Source of the DNA: Saturnia japonica
Lineage: Eukaryota > Arthropoda > Insecta > Lepidoptera > Saturniidae
Reading direction: 5' to 3'
Length of the DNA: 64,000 nucleotides
NCBI GenBank assembly: GCA_033032175.1
Contig: CM065331.1
Location: forward strand, 7,936,370 to 8,000,369
Shown here: positions 1 through 15,100 of the stretch, piece by piece
Position numbering within the stretch: the first letter of the stretch is position 1
How the letters are laid out: every line of letters starts with the position of its first letter
The notes under the pieces: model-generated
Seen by the model: the letters and a program-made list of their open reading frames with translations, nothing else
Told to the model about the DNA's origin: nothing
The model's database searches: none
Made by a program: the position numbers and the translations under genes

Positions 1-117
1 TTGTATGGTGATTGGTCAAGCGGTTTTTTAGTTTATCGGTCTCATGTAATTTATAAAACATCGCATTTAGAAATACTCTATTGTATTATATGAAAGAGTT
101 ATATTTCTCTAAAATAG

Positions 118-3100
118 ACTGTGAACCTGAAGTCACTCGCATCTTCCAACTACGGCAGCGACGTGGACATTATCAACGAGGATGGAGAGTTGGCAACTGC
201 TTATGAAGCACAGAAAGGAATAAACAGGTAACCGATAATCTATTAATTAGGATTTTATTTGGGTATATGCAGCTTATTTTGTTTAATGGGGAACTGGAAT
301 TTCTGAACACAATATTAAAGAGTCAAAGATTTTAATTATGAATTCGGAATTCCAACTAAATAAATCTTCTATACTTATTACAATATATTATATGTATATT
401 TAAAGCGAAAGATAGTATTTTTATAAAATAACTTACAATATTATTAATATAATAATATATTGTAATCAAAAACAAAATTGGATTTTACAATTGAAATACA
501 CTGATAAAAAATGATATTCATAGAAGTAAACTAAAACGGTCTATAAAAAGAGGAAAAGTTTGCGTGCGTGCGTTTGTACCTACATATCTGTGTGTGTTTT
601 GTGTGTAAAAATAATTAGATTTTCGATTTTAAACCAAATTTCGTATGTATCCCGATAAACAGACGTAGGCAGCGTATTAAAACAATATTGTTCTTAGTTT
701 CGCACTATATTATACTGTGACAAGATTCGTATACCTAACTGATTTAAAATCGAAGTACAGAGCAATATATGTTACATTTTATTAAACGTATTCATGTTCA
801 AGGCAATTACAAGAAGAGTTGACAGCGGAAAAGAAATTCTATTCGGAACACATAACGAATGCCAAGGCGGAGATCGACAAGTTAAGAGAAGAGAATGAAA
901 AATATCAAAAGTAAGTTTTTTATCTCTATATATTTATGCTCAAAGGGGTTTTTTGTAGTACGCAATATCGTCCATAATTCTTTATCGAAATTAATGATTT
1001 CATCCTCATTTTAAATCCTCTTCCCCGCTAATGACGAAAAATATATAAAATTATTGTTTTAACAACGAATAAATAGTAGGCGCCATCTAGTAACAATCTC
1101 TTTAACTCACATTACGACTGTTAGATAGTTTACATTCTATAATGTACGAAATAGGCGCACGGGTCAGGTAGTGATTATAACTAAAGATTTTAAGATGCTG
1201 CGAATGAGTGGAATTAGAAATCTGGTATGCCCGCGAGACTCCCTTATACGAATTAAATAGAAAAATTGCTTTTTGTGAAGGGCTTTATGACTGATAGAAT
1301 TGTTGACATTATATCTCTATGGAAAACATGATGATAGATAAAGTGATTATTAGAAGACAATTTTTAACAAAAAATAAAATAGACTTTAATGATTTTCAAT
1401 GGTTCCCTGGTGTATCTTCGAAGTTGGAGGTCCAATGCCAATAAAATGAGACTACCCTTGAGAAATCCCCTATGAAACAAAAAAATAATCATCCAAATTG
1501 GTTCATAAACAATGAAGTTATGGCTGAAAATCCATAAAAAAATATTAATTTTTTTGAAGTAGATTAAATAAAGAATTGGATTAGAATGCTGATTTTGAAC
1601 TGACTAACCAACCATACATAATTAAAAACCACATGTCGATTTACTTCATCGCCTAAAGTTTCGAACTGACATATTTAGTTAACGAGTGCTTTACCACAAC
1701 ACGACAACGGTGATGGTCGAAAAATCCTGGTCTCTATTCATAGATAGAATAATCTTTACACACATTAAAGTCATTTTTCTGGAACAGTATAAAAAAACAA
1801 CTATCATACTTAACAGAACTCATGTTCAAATGACTTTAAATAAACATACAATTTAAAAAAAAAAAACACATTTAAATGACAATTGCAAATAGAACACAGT
1901 ATTGTTTCGTCTCTTTCAGCCGTCAAGACAACACATTCAGAAGATTTTTATTTTGTGCAATAAAAATATTTTACCCATCTAAAAAAGACTTTGTCATCGA
2001 TATGACCTTTTCCATTCTCCGTATCCTGTGATTAGATAATAAAATATAATTTTTGTTAGTCAACATATTCACTGCGTTGACGGTTTGTTAGCGTAATTGT
2101 ATGGTGTGATAGGGAATCGAAACGACCTCATGTTGAGCTTAAACTGGGTACCTTGCGTTGCCAATTCTTTCGTATTATCCTTTAAATTATAATCTATACT
2201 AAATCCTTTTCCCATTTATGCACTAATATTGTCTACGCTAGGATTTTTCACAGTATAAAAACTATTTTTTTTATAGGCAGCCATGAGGTCCTTTCGACCT
2301 CCTCCGCAATGAACATATTATTATGATTCCTGTTTTGTTTTTAATTAGTAAGATAAATAATTATTGTAAATAATTTACTGTTACTATTCTTTTCAATCAT
2401 AATCCTGTGAACTGAATTTGTTATTAAAGTTTTTATTACAAAGATCTTTTTGCAAGATATAATTTTAAATGCATTCCAGACTAAATAAATTTCCTTTTTC
2501 CTTACTTTTCATAATGATAAGCTCTGAGATTTATAAAATGATAGGTCCTTTTGTAGCCAAGACCACCTTTTCGAAAAAAAAATTGTACCATTGTCTTTGC
2601 TGATTTCTCAGAGCCATATTATTGTAACTGCAGGTTCTTCTGAGCCATACTATAACCACAGGTTATTCTCAAACTCCTGCTGTAACCACCGGCTCTTTTC
2701 AGAGCCATTTTAAAACCACAGGCTCTTCTCAGGGCCCTATTGTTTAACTACAGGCTATTTTGAGAGCCATATAGTAATCACAGGTTCTTCTCAGAGCCAT
2801 ATTTTAACCACAGGCTCTTTTCAGATCCATATAGTAACCACAGGCTCTTCCCAGAGCCCTATCGTAACCACAGATGCTCCTCAGAGCCATACAGTAACCA
2901 CAGGCTCTTTTCAGAGCCTTATAGTAACCACAGGCTCTTCTGAGAGACATACAGTAACCATAGGTTCTTCTCAGAGCCATATTATAACCATCGGCTCTTT
3001 TTCAGAGCCCTATTATAACCACAGGATATTCTCAAACTCCTATTGTAACCACAGGCGCTTTTCAGATCCATATTGTAACCACAGGCTCTTTTCAGAGCCC

Positions 3101-6100
3101 TATTATAACCACAGGATATTCTCAAACTCCTATTGTAACCACAGGCGCTTTTCAGATCCATATTGTAACCACAGGTTCTTTTCAGAGCACTATTGTGTAA
3201 CTACAGGCTCTTTTCAGAGCCATATTGTAACCACAGGCTCTTTTCAGAGCCCTATTGTAACCACAGGCTCGTTTGAGAGCCATGTTGTAACCAGAGGCTC
3301 TTTTCAGAGCCGTATAGTAACCACAGGCTCTTCTGAGAGCCATACAGTAACCATAGGTTCTTCTCAGAGCCATATTGTAACCACAGGCCCTTTTCAGAGC
3401 CCTATCGTAACCATAGATGCTCCTCAGATCCATACGGTACCACAGGTTCTTTTCAGAGCCATTTTGTAACCACAGGCTATTCTCAGAGCCCTATTGTGTA
3501 ACTACAGGCTCTTCTGAGAGCCATATACTAATCAAAGGCTCTTCCGAGAGCCATATAGTAATCAAAGGCTCTTTTCAGAGCCGTATAGTAACCACAGGCT
3601 CTTCTCAGAGCCCTATTGTGTAACTACAGGTTCTTCTGAGAGCCATATAGTAATAAAAGGCTCTTTTCAAAGCCGTATAGTAACCACAGGCTCTTCTGAG
3701 AGCCATCCAGTAACCAGAGGCTCTTTTCAGAACCCTATTGTAACCACAGGCTCTTTTCAGAGCCAGACAGTAACCACTGGCTTTTCTCAGAGCCCTATTG
3801 TAAGCACAGGCTTTCCTCAGAGCTCTATTGTAACCACAAGCTCTCCTCAGAGCCATATAGTAACCACAGGCTCTTCTCAAACTTCTATTGTAGCTACCGG
3901 CTCTTTTCAGAGCCATTTAAACATCAGGCTCTTATCAGAGCCATATTGTAACCACAGGCTCTTCTCAGAGCCCTATTGTGTAACTACAGGCTCTTCTGAG
4001 AGCCGTATAGTAATAAAAGGCTCTTTTCAAAGCCGTATAGTAACCACAGGCTCTTCTGAGAGCCATCCAGTAACCAGAGGCTCTTTTCAAAGCCATACAG
4101 TAACCACAGGCTCTTCTCAGAGCCCTATTGTAACCACAGGCTCTCCTCAGAGCCCTATTGTAACCACAAGTTCTCCTCAGAGCCCTATTGTAACCACAGG
4201 CTCTTTTCAGAGCCAGACAGTAACCACTGGCTCTTCTCAGAGCCCTATTGTAAGCACAGGCTTTCCTCAGAGCTCTATTGTAACCACAAGCTCTCCTCAG
4301 AGCCATATAGTAACCACAGGCTCTTCTCAAACTTCTATTGTAGCTACCGGCTCTTTTCAGAGCCATTTAAACCTCAGGCTCTTATCAGAGCCATATTGTA
4401 ACCACAGGCTCTTCTCAGAGCCCTATTGTAAGCACAGGCTTTCCTCAGAGCTCTATTGTAACCACAAGCTCTCCTCAGAGCCATATAGTAACCACAGGCT
4501 CTTCTCAAACTTCTATTGTAGCTACCGGCTCTTTTCAGAGCCATTTAAACCTCAGGCTCTTATCAGAGCCATATTGTAACCACAGGCTCTTCTCAGAGCC
4601 CTATTGTGTAACTACAGGCTCTTCTGAGAGCCGTATAGTAATAAAAGGCTCTTTTCAAAGCCGTATAGTAACCACAGGCTCTTCTGAGAGCCATCCAGTA
4701 ACCAGAGGCTCTTTTCAAAGCCATACAGTAACCACAGGCTCTTCTCAGAGCCCTATTGTAACCACAGGCTCTCCTCAGAGCCCTATTGTAACCACAAGTT
4801 CTCCTCAGAGCCCTATTGTAACCACAGGCTCTTTTCAGAGCCAGACAGTAACCACTGGCTCTTCTCAGAGCCCTATTGTAAGCACAGGCTTTCCTCAGAG
4901 CTCTATTGTAACCACAAGCTCTCCTCAGAGCCATATAGTAACCACAGGCTCTTCTCAAACTTCTATTGTAGCTACCGGCTCTTTTCAGAGCCATTTAAAC
5001 CTCAGGCTCTTATCAGAGCCATGTTGTAACCACAGGCTCTTCTCAGAGCCCTATTGTGTAACTACAGGCTCTTCTGAAAGCCATATAGTAATAAAAGGCT
5101 CTTTTCAAAGCCGTATAGTAACCACAGGCTCTTCTGAGAGCCATCCAGTAACCAGAGGCTCTTTTCAAAGCCATACAGTAACCACAGGCTCTTCTCAGAG
5201 CCCTATTGTAACCACAGGCTTTTTTAAGAGCCATACAGTAACCACTGGCTCTTCTCAGAGCCCTATTGTAACCACAGGCTCTCCTCAGAGCCCTATTGTA
5301 ACCACAAGTTTTCCTCAGAGCCATATAGTAACCACAGGCTCTTCTCCAACTTCTATTGTAGCTACTGGCTCTTTTCAGAGCCATATAAACCACAGGCTCT
5401 TATCAGAGCCCTATTGTAACCACAGGCTCTTCTGAGAGACATACACTAACCAGAGGCTCTTTTCAGAGCCGTATAGTAACCACAGGCTGTTCTGAGAGCC
5501 ATACAGTAACCATAGGTTCTTCTCAGAGCCATATTGTAACCACCGGCTCTTTTCAGAGCCCTATTAATAACCACAGGTTATTCTCAAACTAATATAGTAA
5601 CCACAGGCTCTTTTCAGAGCCCTATAATAACCACAGATGCTCCTCAGAGCCATACAGTAACCACAGGTTCTTTTCAGAGCCATTTTGTAACCAAAGGCTC
5701 TTCTCAGAGCCTTATTGTGTAACTACAGGCTCTTCTGAGAGCCATATAGTAATCACAGGTTCTTTTTAGAGCCGTATAGTAACCACAGGCACTTCTGAGA
5801 GCCATACAGTAACCAGAGGCTCTTCAGAGCTATATTGTAACCACAGGCTCTTTTCAGAGCCATACAGTAACCACAGGCTCTTTTCAGAGCCATACAGAAA
5901 ACACTGGCTCTTCTCAGAGCCCTATTGTAAGCACAGGCTTTCCTCAGAGCTCTATTGTAACCACAAGCTCTCCTCAGAGCCATATAGTAACCACAGGCTC
6001 TTCTCAAACTTCTATTGTAGCTACCGGCTCTTTTCAAAGCTATTTAAACCTCAGGCTCTTATCAGAGCCATATTGTAACCACAGGCTCTTCTCAGAGCCC

Positions 6101-9100
6101 TATTGTGTAACCACAGGCTCTTCTGAGAGCCATACAGTATCCAAAGGCTCTTTTCAGAGCCATATTGTAACCAGAAGTTCTCAGAGCTATACAGTAACCA
6201 TAGTTACTCCCTTGTGCCATATTATATCTCGAGCTCTTCTCAGAACCATATTGTAACTAATAGCTTTTCTCACAGCGCTGTTATAGTCACAGGCTATTCT
6301 TAAAGCCATATTGCAACTAAATATTCTTCTTAGCGCCTCATTATAATCAAAGGCTCTTCTGGAATTCGTATTATAAGTACGCTATACAGAACTACGTTAT
6401 ATCGTAACTACAGCATTTAAGAAATATAAGATACATGAAAAGGATTTCTGATTCCTTTTAGCTGCCGTTTATGATATTTATGTGATCTTGGATTAAAAAG
6501 ACTTCAAATTAATAATAGAAATAAGTTCTTTGATTATCAAACAAAACATAATTTTTGGCGCAGCTGAGATGAAAGTTTGCAAGCAAATTATTAAAAAAAA
6601 ACTTAATAAAACTGAAACTAATTCCGGGTCTTTTAAGAGTAAATACGGGTTACAGTAATTGCGAATTTTTGAAATATTTTGAATAAAGAAAAGAGATTAT
6701 TTATCCGGTGGAGGCAAGAATTAATATTTTTACATATTATATTTAAAAAAAGATGAGTTCCCTAAAGTACATACCTAAAGTAAATAACATCCTGTCATTA
6801 TCCTGTCAACAGCTATCCAAATTTTACTTTAATTTTACACCATTTTTATTTAATAATGACCATTTTTTTACGTTTATTAGTTAAAATAAATTAATTATTA
6901 CTCCCCGTCTATGAAAAAAAACGGATGGGTTGTATGGAAAAATTGAAATATTTAAATAATAAGCAGTCATGATCCCCTTCTGAAATAAAGTCTTTTTTCG
7001 TCGGAAAAGCACAATTTATCACCACACCAGTCACGACGTAGTAGCGACTTGAAGTAGAAACAAAATAATACTTTTTTCAGATTCATTTTTTACTAAGTAA
7101 ATGTACAGGAATTTCGGGATAAAAATATTGAAGTATACCGAGACGATATGGTTGGGATAAATTTTACAAAAAAGTTTAGAAATATCTGTTAGTTAAAATT
7201 TATTTGCGCGGGACGTTCATAGTGCTTTTAACTTATTAACTAAGTCACTTCAAAATGATAAATACTCGTACTAATGGGAGATTTCTGCCCGCCCAGGTTG
7301 CTAAGCACGGACCTAAGCATGGAGCCGAAGAATAAAAGTCAAGAGTTCGCCCAGAATGAAATCATCCGACTGGCTGCAGAAAGCCTGGCTTTACAGGTTT
7401 GATGCCATTTGGAGACGAGTATTTTGTACACTTTGATTAATTATAGTCGTACAAGTTTGTTCGCGATTGTCCTATGTTTCCTACAGACGTTGCGGCGATG
7501 AGGTACTATAGATGACAACGTGGGTGAGTAATGTAGCGGGGAAGGGAAACGCGTGCAATTGCGTGACGTAGGCGCGAAAGTCACAGTACACTAAAGCAAA
7601 CAGTATTACGTCTTTATAGAAACGGCCGAAACGAAATAGGTGAACTTCAATAGTCGTGATTACGCAATTTATAACTAATGACGAAATATTATATTACTTA
7701 CTACTTCCTACCATTAAAGCAAATAATTATATTTTTATATAAAAAAATTACATTCGTTTCTTATTACCTCACAATAACTTTTGAAACTAGAAATAAAACC
7801 CAAGTAGAAATAATTAAAATTAAAATTTACAATATTTCTAGTAGTTAAAATATTTTGGTGAAAGAAAACAATTTCATTTTAATATAGCACTATCAAATAC
7901 GTAAATAGGTAACCCAAGAAATACAGCCAGAGGGCAGCCCTAGTGCGTCTATCTACTGAGCGGCTTAAGGTAATTATTTCAAGAACACTGCCGAGAATAC
8001 ATACTGTTTACTTTAGTGTACTGTAGTGACGTAATGTCGTGCTACCTCGTCCCTGCCGACGTCTCTCACATCGGACGGTCGCGTACGAACTTGTTCGACT
8101 ATAATGATTTTATTCTTAGCTAAGTTTCTTGTATTGCGACCTAAGAATTTATTAATATAGAGACGAACATAGTGTATACTCAATACAGGTACTGTTCACG
8201 GTGCACTTGTCTTTAAACACATCTGTGCGCGCATTTGTTTAACACTGTACGGATATAATGGCAATGTGCAATGCTATTAATTTGCCACCACAAATGCCAG
8301 AATTTGATGGAACAATTTTTTTTCATTTAAGACCTGTGTTGACCATATTTAAGACAGATAAAGATATTGTATTATATGCAGTCTGTCGCAATGCTCTCAT
8401 AGAGATGGTTTGCACTAGTCGCTTCTTCTTCGCTCCGATTACAAAAGTCCTGCGGTACGTTTACATAACCGCATTAAAGAAATTTTGAGAGGTTTCCAAT
8501 TGCCTTGTTTATCTAATTTTAGTGGTTTTACTACTTTGTCCACTTAATTACTCTATCACAACCCTATTTGGAAACCCATTGCTCCCGGTTTAAGGATTTT
8601 CTTAAAGTAATCAAAACAGAACAACATGAAACATTTGGAAATGGCGGCTCTCAAATATTCCATGTAACTGTATTGTTTCCGTAAGCAACCATGGGCTTTC
8701 TTAGTTTTGATTATTTTTTATTATGGGCCTTAATAATATGTAATTTTAGGAACGAGTTGACAAACTGTCGGAGAGTTGCCGCCGGTACAAGAACCAGATA
8801 AGACTGTTGGTGAATAAGCTTAAAGAAGTTGGAATAGATGATGTCCATGATATACTTGAGAACGGTGAGGATTTTGATTTTTTCCCTCTTATAATTTTGA
8901 TTTTGTATTCTTAAAAAGTATACATATTAGTATAAAAAACCTTTAAGAAATACGTTTGTATATGATTCATTTTGTTTGAATACTGTATTTGTAAAAAAAA
9001 TCTATTAAAATACGACTTACCTAAATGCTTCTTATTACCTGACTGTGAAAAAGGAGGTTTATATTTTTCGAGCGTATGTATGTATGTCTATTTCTTTAGC

Positions 9101-12100
9101 ACGTTACGTAGACTTAACGGCTCGATGCATTTTAGCATACGAGGTGTCGTTAGATTCATCTTAATTGTGGGACTGACATAGGCTATATCAATTTAAGTAC
9201 GACGTCTGGGAATCAAATAAAATGCAAATAAATAAATAAAGAGCAAACTTTTTTAGTCTAAGTGTTTTTGTTGCACTCAGGTTTTTTGTTTCCTATTTTA
9301 AAGTATTTCCTAACAGGTGATGGTTCAAAAATATATATAAAATCTAACCAATAACCAAATACAAATAAAATATTTCTTTTCCAATAATTTTCGGAATGGT
9401 TAATTAAATTTCCTCCTATTGCGCTATGTAATCTGAAGGAAAATAGTCTAATGTTAAATTATTTTTCTTCAGATCCCGTCGCAGTGCCCAACGCGTCGTT
9501 GACCCTCGAGATGGCGCCAGTGACGCGAAAGAAAGAGAGAGAATACCTCGGCATGTTCGAGTACAAGTTGCAAGATGAACCAATTATCATCAAGAAGTTA
9601 ATTACAGGTATTTTTAGTAATAAAAAAGTGGTACCCAGAAACTCGCATCGGGATAGTGTTACCAATATATTGAAGAATACACGGACTTATTGAAACTAGG
9701 GATCACTCGCATATTTTAAAAATCGTTAAATTGTAGATCTAACACCGAAGGTGGCAGTTACCCTCCTGCCCGGTCTGCCGGCGTACATCCTGTTCATGAT
9801 GTTGCGTCACATGGACCACGTCGACGACGAGCCTAAAATGCACCATCTCATGAAGGCGGTCCGAACCGGCGTCAAGAAGACGCTCAAGAAGCGTGTCGAC
9901 AGCATAGAGTACAACGCGCTCTGGCTCTCTAATATGCTCAGGTAGGGACCACAAGGTAACCGAATGTGAAAAAGGGGGGTCATGTTTTACAATCTTATGT
10001 ATGTATGTATGTCTGTTTCTTTGTCACGCTCTGTAGCCTAAACGGCCTAATGTATGTATGTATGTATTTTAGCATACGGGGTGTCGTTTGATTCATCTTA
10101 ATTGTGAGAGTGACATCGCCTTTATAATATTTATTTAAATACAGCGTCTGGGAATAAAATAAAGAGCAAAAATTTTTTTGTCGTGTTTTCGATGCAGTCG
10201 TGTTTTTTGTTTCCTTTTAAAAAATTTAGCTTGCTTACCACTAAGGTGGTAAACAAACGTAAGGCCCGTCTGATGGTAAGCGGCTACCGTAGCCTATGGA
10301 CGCTCGTAATACCATAGTGCCTTTCCGACCTGAAACTCCCTTTTTCCAAGGAGCTCTGGAAACCTTACTCACCTCAGGAACACAATACACTAGGTTATTC
10401 GGCTGCGATCTTCTGTAGGGTGGAGGTACTCTACCCGCGGGCTGCCTCGAGTAGAAGAGAAATATCCAAAGAAATTTCTGTCTATGAATCGCCAGGCCTC
10501 GCAGATATGCCGGCGTGCAAACTCCTCGGCAGCTGATTCAGAAATACGACAAAACGACAAAGTAATATCAACAGGCTTATTAACATGAGTATATGGTGGT
10601 CGCGATCCAGTCGGGTGCAGAACGGTGGCACCGATTTTGACGAGATTTTTCACTGGCAGATAGGTGATAGAGTAACTTAGCCTACTTATATTTTAGAAAA
10701 AATAAACTTAAGTAGCTGTGTAACAACTGCAGTCCACGTGAGTGGAGCCACGGGTACAGCTAGTTGTTATTAAGTATTATATAAATATTAATGTAAACGA
10801 AGTCGCGAGCGATTGCTAGTGTCCATAAATATCGTCTGAACGATTTTAACGAGTTCGGTTTATCGATATGACATCATCCCGTGCCCAGGCTGCTGAATAA
10901 CCTAAGGCAGTACAGCGGCGATGCGATCTACAAGTCTGCGAACACTCCACGACAGAACCAGCAGTGCCTGAGGATATTCGACCTCTCCGAGTACAGGCAG
11001 GTGCTAAGCGATATCGCTATCTGGATATATCAAGGTGAGAGGCATCGATCCAATTATCTCTTACATCCAGTAAAAGTACCCACGTTCAAGTATTCTTCTT
11101 CTTCTTTTTGTTTTGGCACCGCAAATGCACTTGCCAGCGTCAGTGTTTTTAAGGCTTCGTAGTATTAGGTGTTTTATTCAAAGTGGCGTCTAACAAGATG
11201 GTGACTCTCTTGATAGAACGACCTAGGGAGTTTTGTGGGATCCCAGAATGCATGCTTTCAGTTTATATTAGGTCTACCTATGAAATTGCCGTTTTGTATG
11301 AAAAAATTTAAACGAATATTTTTCATGTATTTTTTATTTGTATTAATCGAAGTATCACCCATGCAATCAATGCATCTTTACCAGCGCAGTGGCAGTTTAT
11401 TGATGCCCTTCTTAAAGAAATCAGCTGGACGGGAGGCAACAAATTCTTCAAAGGCATTTTGTACTGCCTCTCGGGTATTGAATTTTTTTCCCGCCAAGGA
11501 GTTATCCAAATTCTGGAAAAAGTAGTAGTCTGTAGGCGCAAAGTCTGGTGAGTAGGGTGGATGACGGAGAACTTTCGACCCCAGTTCTTGCAACTTGGAG
11601 ACCAGACCGTCTGCTGTGCAGTATGAGATCGCGCGTTGTCGTGCAGGAGCAGCGGAACGAGCTATTGACCAATGCTGGTTGGAGATGTGCCAGTTTCTCC
11701 ATCATTGTGTTCAGTTCTTCATAGTACACATCTGCAGTAATGCTCACCCCGTTTGGTAAGAAGCTGTGTCACACCGGCGCTAGACCACCAAACAGTGACC
11801 ATCACTTTTCTAGGGGTAAGTTTTCGTTTAGGGCATTGTTTAGGTGCTGAACCAGGATCCAACCAACTTGCTGAGCGCTTGCGGTTATCAAACAGAATCC
11901 ATTTTTCATCGCAGGTAACAATGCTGTTCAAAATTCCTTCATTTGTGTGTCTGTTGAGCGGTGCAAGGCACGTTTCGACGCGTACTTCGCGCTGGCGATC
12001 ATTGAGTTCGTGGGGCACCCATTTGTCAAGCTTTTTTACCTTGCCAATTTGACGCAAATGGACCAATATTGTTTTGACGCTAACGTCGAAAGCTGCTGCT

Positions 12101-15100
12101 AATTCAGCCGTAGATTGTGTATCATCAGCTTCCACAACCGCCTTTAATTCGTTATTGTCGACCAAAGTCTTCGGACGACCGCGAGGTTCATTTTTCAGGT
12201 CGAAATTCCCAGAACGGAAGCGAGCAAACCAATAACAGGTGGTGCGTTGGTTTGTAGTGTTAGCTCCGTAAACATCGTTGATGTTGCGTGCCGCTTGTGC
12301 CGCGTTGCTGCCACGACGGTACTCATATTCCATAATTACTCGAATTTTTAACGTATCCATGATGATAAAAAAGATTGAAATGCGATGAAAATGTAACACT
12401 AATCAATAAAGAAATGACTACTTTTGGAAAAAGAATTCCATGTTTTTAACATAAAATTAATTTGAAATTAGAATTCTTAGCCAAACAAAAATTATTTTGA
12501 TTTGAAATGGCCAGTACTGCAGAACGGCAATTTCATAGGTAAAGACCTATTACTTATAATTCACTTCACTTATTCACAAAAACCAAACTATATCACGCAA
12601 AACGCCACTAATATTATCTAATATAGGGTCAAAAACTTAAGTAAATGAATTAACAATAAAAAACACAACATGTCACTTCAAGTTCCCGCCAAAAACTTTT
12701 CAAGTATTACGTAATTAATTTCATCGTATGGCCTACACCACACTTAACGGAAATTCCGTCGCCGAACTTCCGTCGTGGTAAATTCGCAACTGAACATAGC
12801 GGGCACATTCAATTATTTCGTAGCGGATTTTCAGTCAACTGCTGATCTTTGTACAGCGTCGATGTAAAATGTATCATATAAAAGTGATAACGGATTCACC
12901 GCGACTTAAGTTCAGCGACGGAACAACACTTAAGTGTGCCGTAGGCTTATGGAGAAAGTTATTTAAGATTTTGTCGTCCAAAAAGTTTTTATAACGTCTG
13001 CTAGACGCGGGAGGGAAACAAAACCGACCAATAAGCTAGTCCAATGCCGGGCGTCTGCAGCAATAGACATTTGACGTGGGAGATTTGGCAGTTTAGTTTT
13101 GTTACTGCTACACATGACATTATAATATTACCGAGATGGAATTTCCGAGAAACAGTCCGACAAATGTAATTTTTTGACGCGTTCTGAATGAATTATGTTG
13201 TCAATATATGCTATTGAATTCAGGAAAATATTACCTCAACCACATGTAAAGATTATAGGTAGGTACAGGTTTTATTCAATATGGTAGTTTTTTGTTTATT
13301 ATTTTAATAAATACAAGAAATTAAGTATACTAGCGTTCCCCCAATGATCGAAATATAACCAGCGACTTTTAAATCATAGACTATTTTCTGTTTTACATTT
13401 GCAGTATGAACCTAAACACTGAATATTATATCACTTGCTGTCACTTTTCATTGAGTGACAATGTCAATATTTTGGGGGGTCTAAGTTCAATGGCACTGGT
13501 CACTTTAGGATTCGCAGTATTAACTTATTTAATTTAATGTATTAGTAACAAATATTATAGATACATTTTAGCTTTCTGCACTCCTTCTCCGCATAAACTT
13601 TAACTATGCTAAATCTCACAGACTTCCGTGCATGCAATACATTTAAAAAGGGGTCCGAAGTTTTTCTCACGTACTAATATTATGATTAATTATTTCATTT
13701 ACCATTACATATCTTTTACAGTTGCAATACATAAAATATTAATCTTATGATATAGGGAAATATCTCAATACCGTGTATATCCGTGCATACCAGCCGTCCC
13801 GAGTCCCGCGTCCCGCAAACCATCAGGAGAGTAGTATTTACAGTGCTCTGATAGATTATGTGGAAACGTGCACGACCGTAACAATTTACCTTATAAGGAT
13901 ACTTCATTCAACCTTTCTGATAATAATGGTATTGTAATTAATATATGTACATTTTCTTTATAAATTAATTACAATGCGTTATTTTATACTCCAAGGAGTG
14001 AAATGACATTTCATTTGTTGTTAGTTTATTGTGTTTGAAAATAGTTATGTCACCAATCTCAACTAATCGTAAACCCGTACGATTGAATATACATGTTGGT
14101 AATTATTTCTGAAAAAACATTGGACCCTCCGAATTTTAACGCTAAACAAAGGAGACATATTCGCGTCTCTCGTGGGCCAAAGAAGATTTCCTTTTTTTAG
14201 TTTTATTTTTTTTGAATTTCTTCTACACAAACATCTACAATTTAGAGTTTTCTGAAGTATATTATCGGGCATGTTGAATAACCTAAAATATTTCATTTAA
14301 TAAATAAAAATCCTCAAATCAGTACCTATTTAAAATCATCCGATTCAATTAATTTTGTATATATAAATAAATGTGGTACATTATTTTCAAGGTTTACTTT
14401 ACTGATTGTCTATTTACTCCGTGGGATTAAAAAGTGCATTATGCTCATAGATGTAGTATAATATTTATGCCTAAGAACATATATTTATTAATTAGGCCTG
14501 ATCCACCTCCTGGAACGTCAGCTCGAGCGTCTGATCGTGCCGGCGATCTTGGAGTACGAGGAGATCGTGGGTCTGTCCCCTGGAGCCAACGCCCTGCCTG
14601 CAGCGCCGAGCGCTGGTCCCCAACGCCTTAAAGCGGAGTTACGCACCGTGCACGACCATTTGCACACCTACGCCGTCGACCAGCCCTTGAGGGTTATCAT
14701 ATTCAAACAGGTATTTCCCATTCCTCTATCAACATCCTCCCGTTTTAAATGCAAGAGCAATTTCCTATCGAACAGCGAAAGCGATGAGCGTTCTGAAAAG
14801 CGGTACAATCTAATTCCCTCCTCTCCCTTCCACAAAAGAACCACACGCGCTAGGCTTCGGAGTCACAGTTTTACGCTAACCTCCCATCTCGGTACGAACT
14901 AAAAATTTCTCTATGACTTATCTTTGTCGTACCGTGAATGCTGTGGAACCTTCTCCCGGACAGTGTATTCACTCCTTCTTACGACACCGGGTTCTTCGAG
15001 CGTAACGTGAAGAGATATTTATGCAGGCCGGAATGGGTTTAGATCTTCGGCGGTCGCCGTTGTGTTTGGATTGTACTGTGATTACCATTAGGGACATTAC

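Noticed and set aside
3182..6037. Minus-strand open frames of 83-133 codons with 10-residue repeats ([14 protein letters not shown]).
   Set aside because: They follow from a 30-bp unit being divisible by three. Both strands show such frames, they begin and end at unit indels, and no promoter or splice pattern is linked to them.
2600..6415. CRISPR-like array of ~30-bp repeats.
   Set aside because: Units abut directly with a constant linker; there are no unique spacers, and the host is a eukaryote.
8258..8488. 76-codon plus-strand frame in a myosin V intron.
   Set aside because: No recognisable motif, no splice partner in phase, AT-rich codon use like the flanking intron.
9739..9954. Minus-strand frame opposite the myosin V exon.
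   Set aside because: Shadow of the coding exon 9737-9941 on the other strand.
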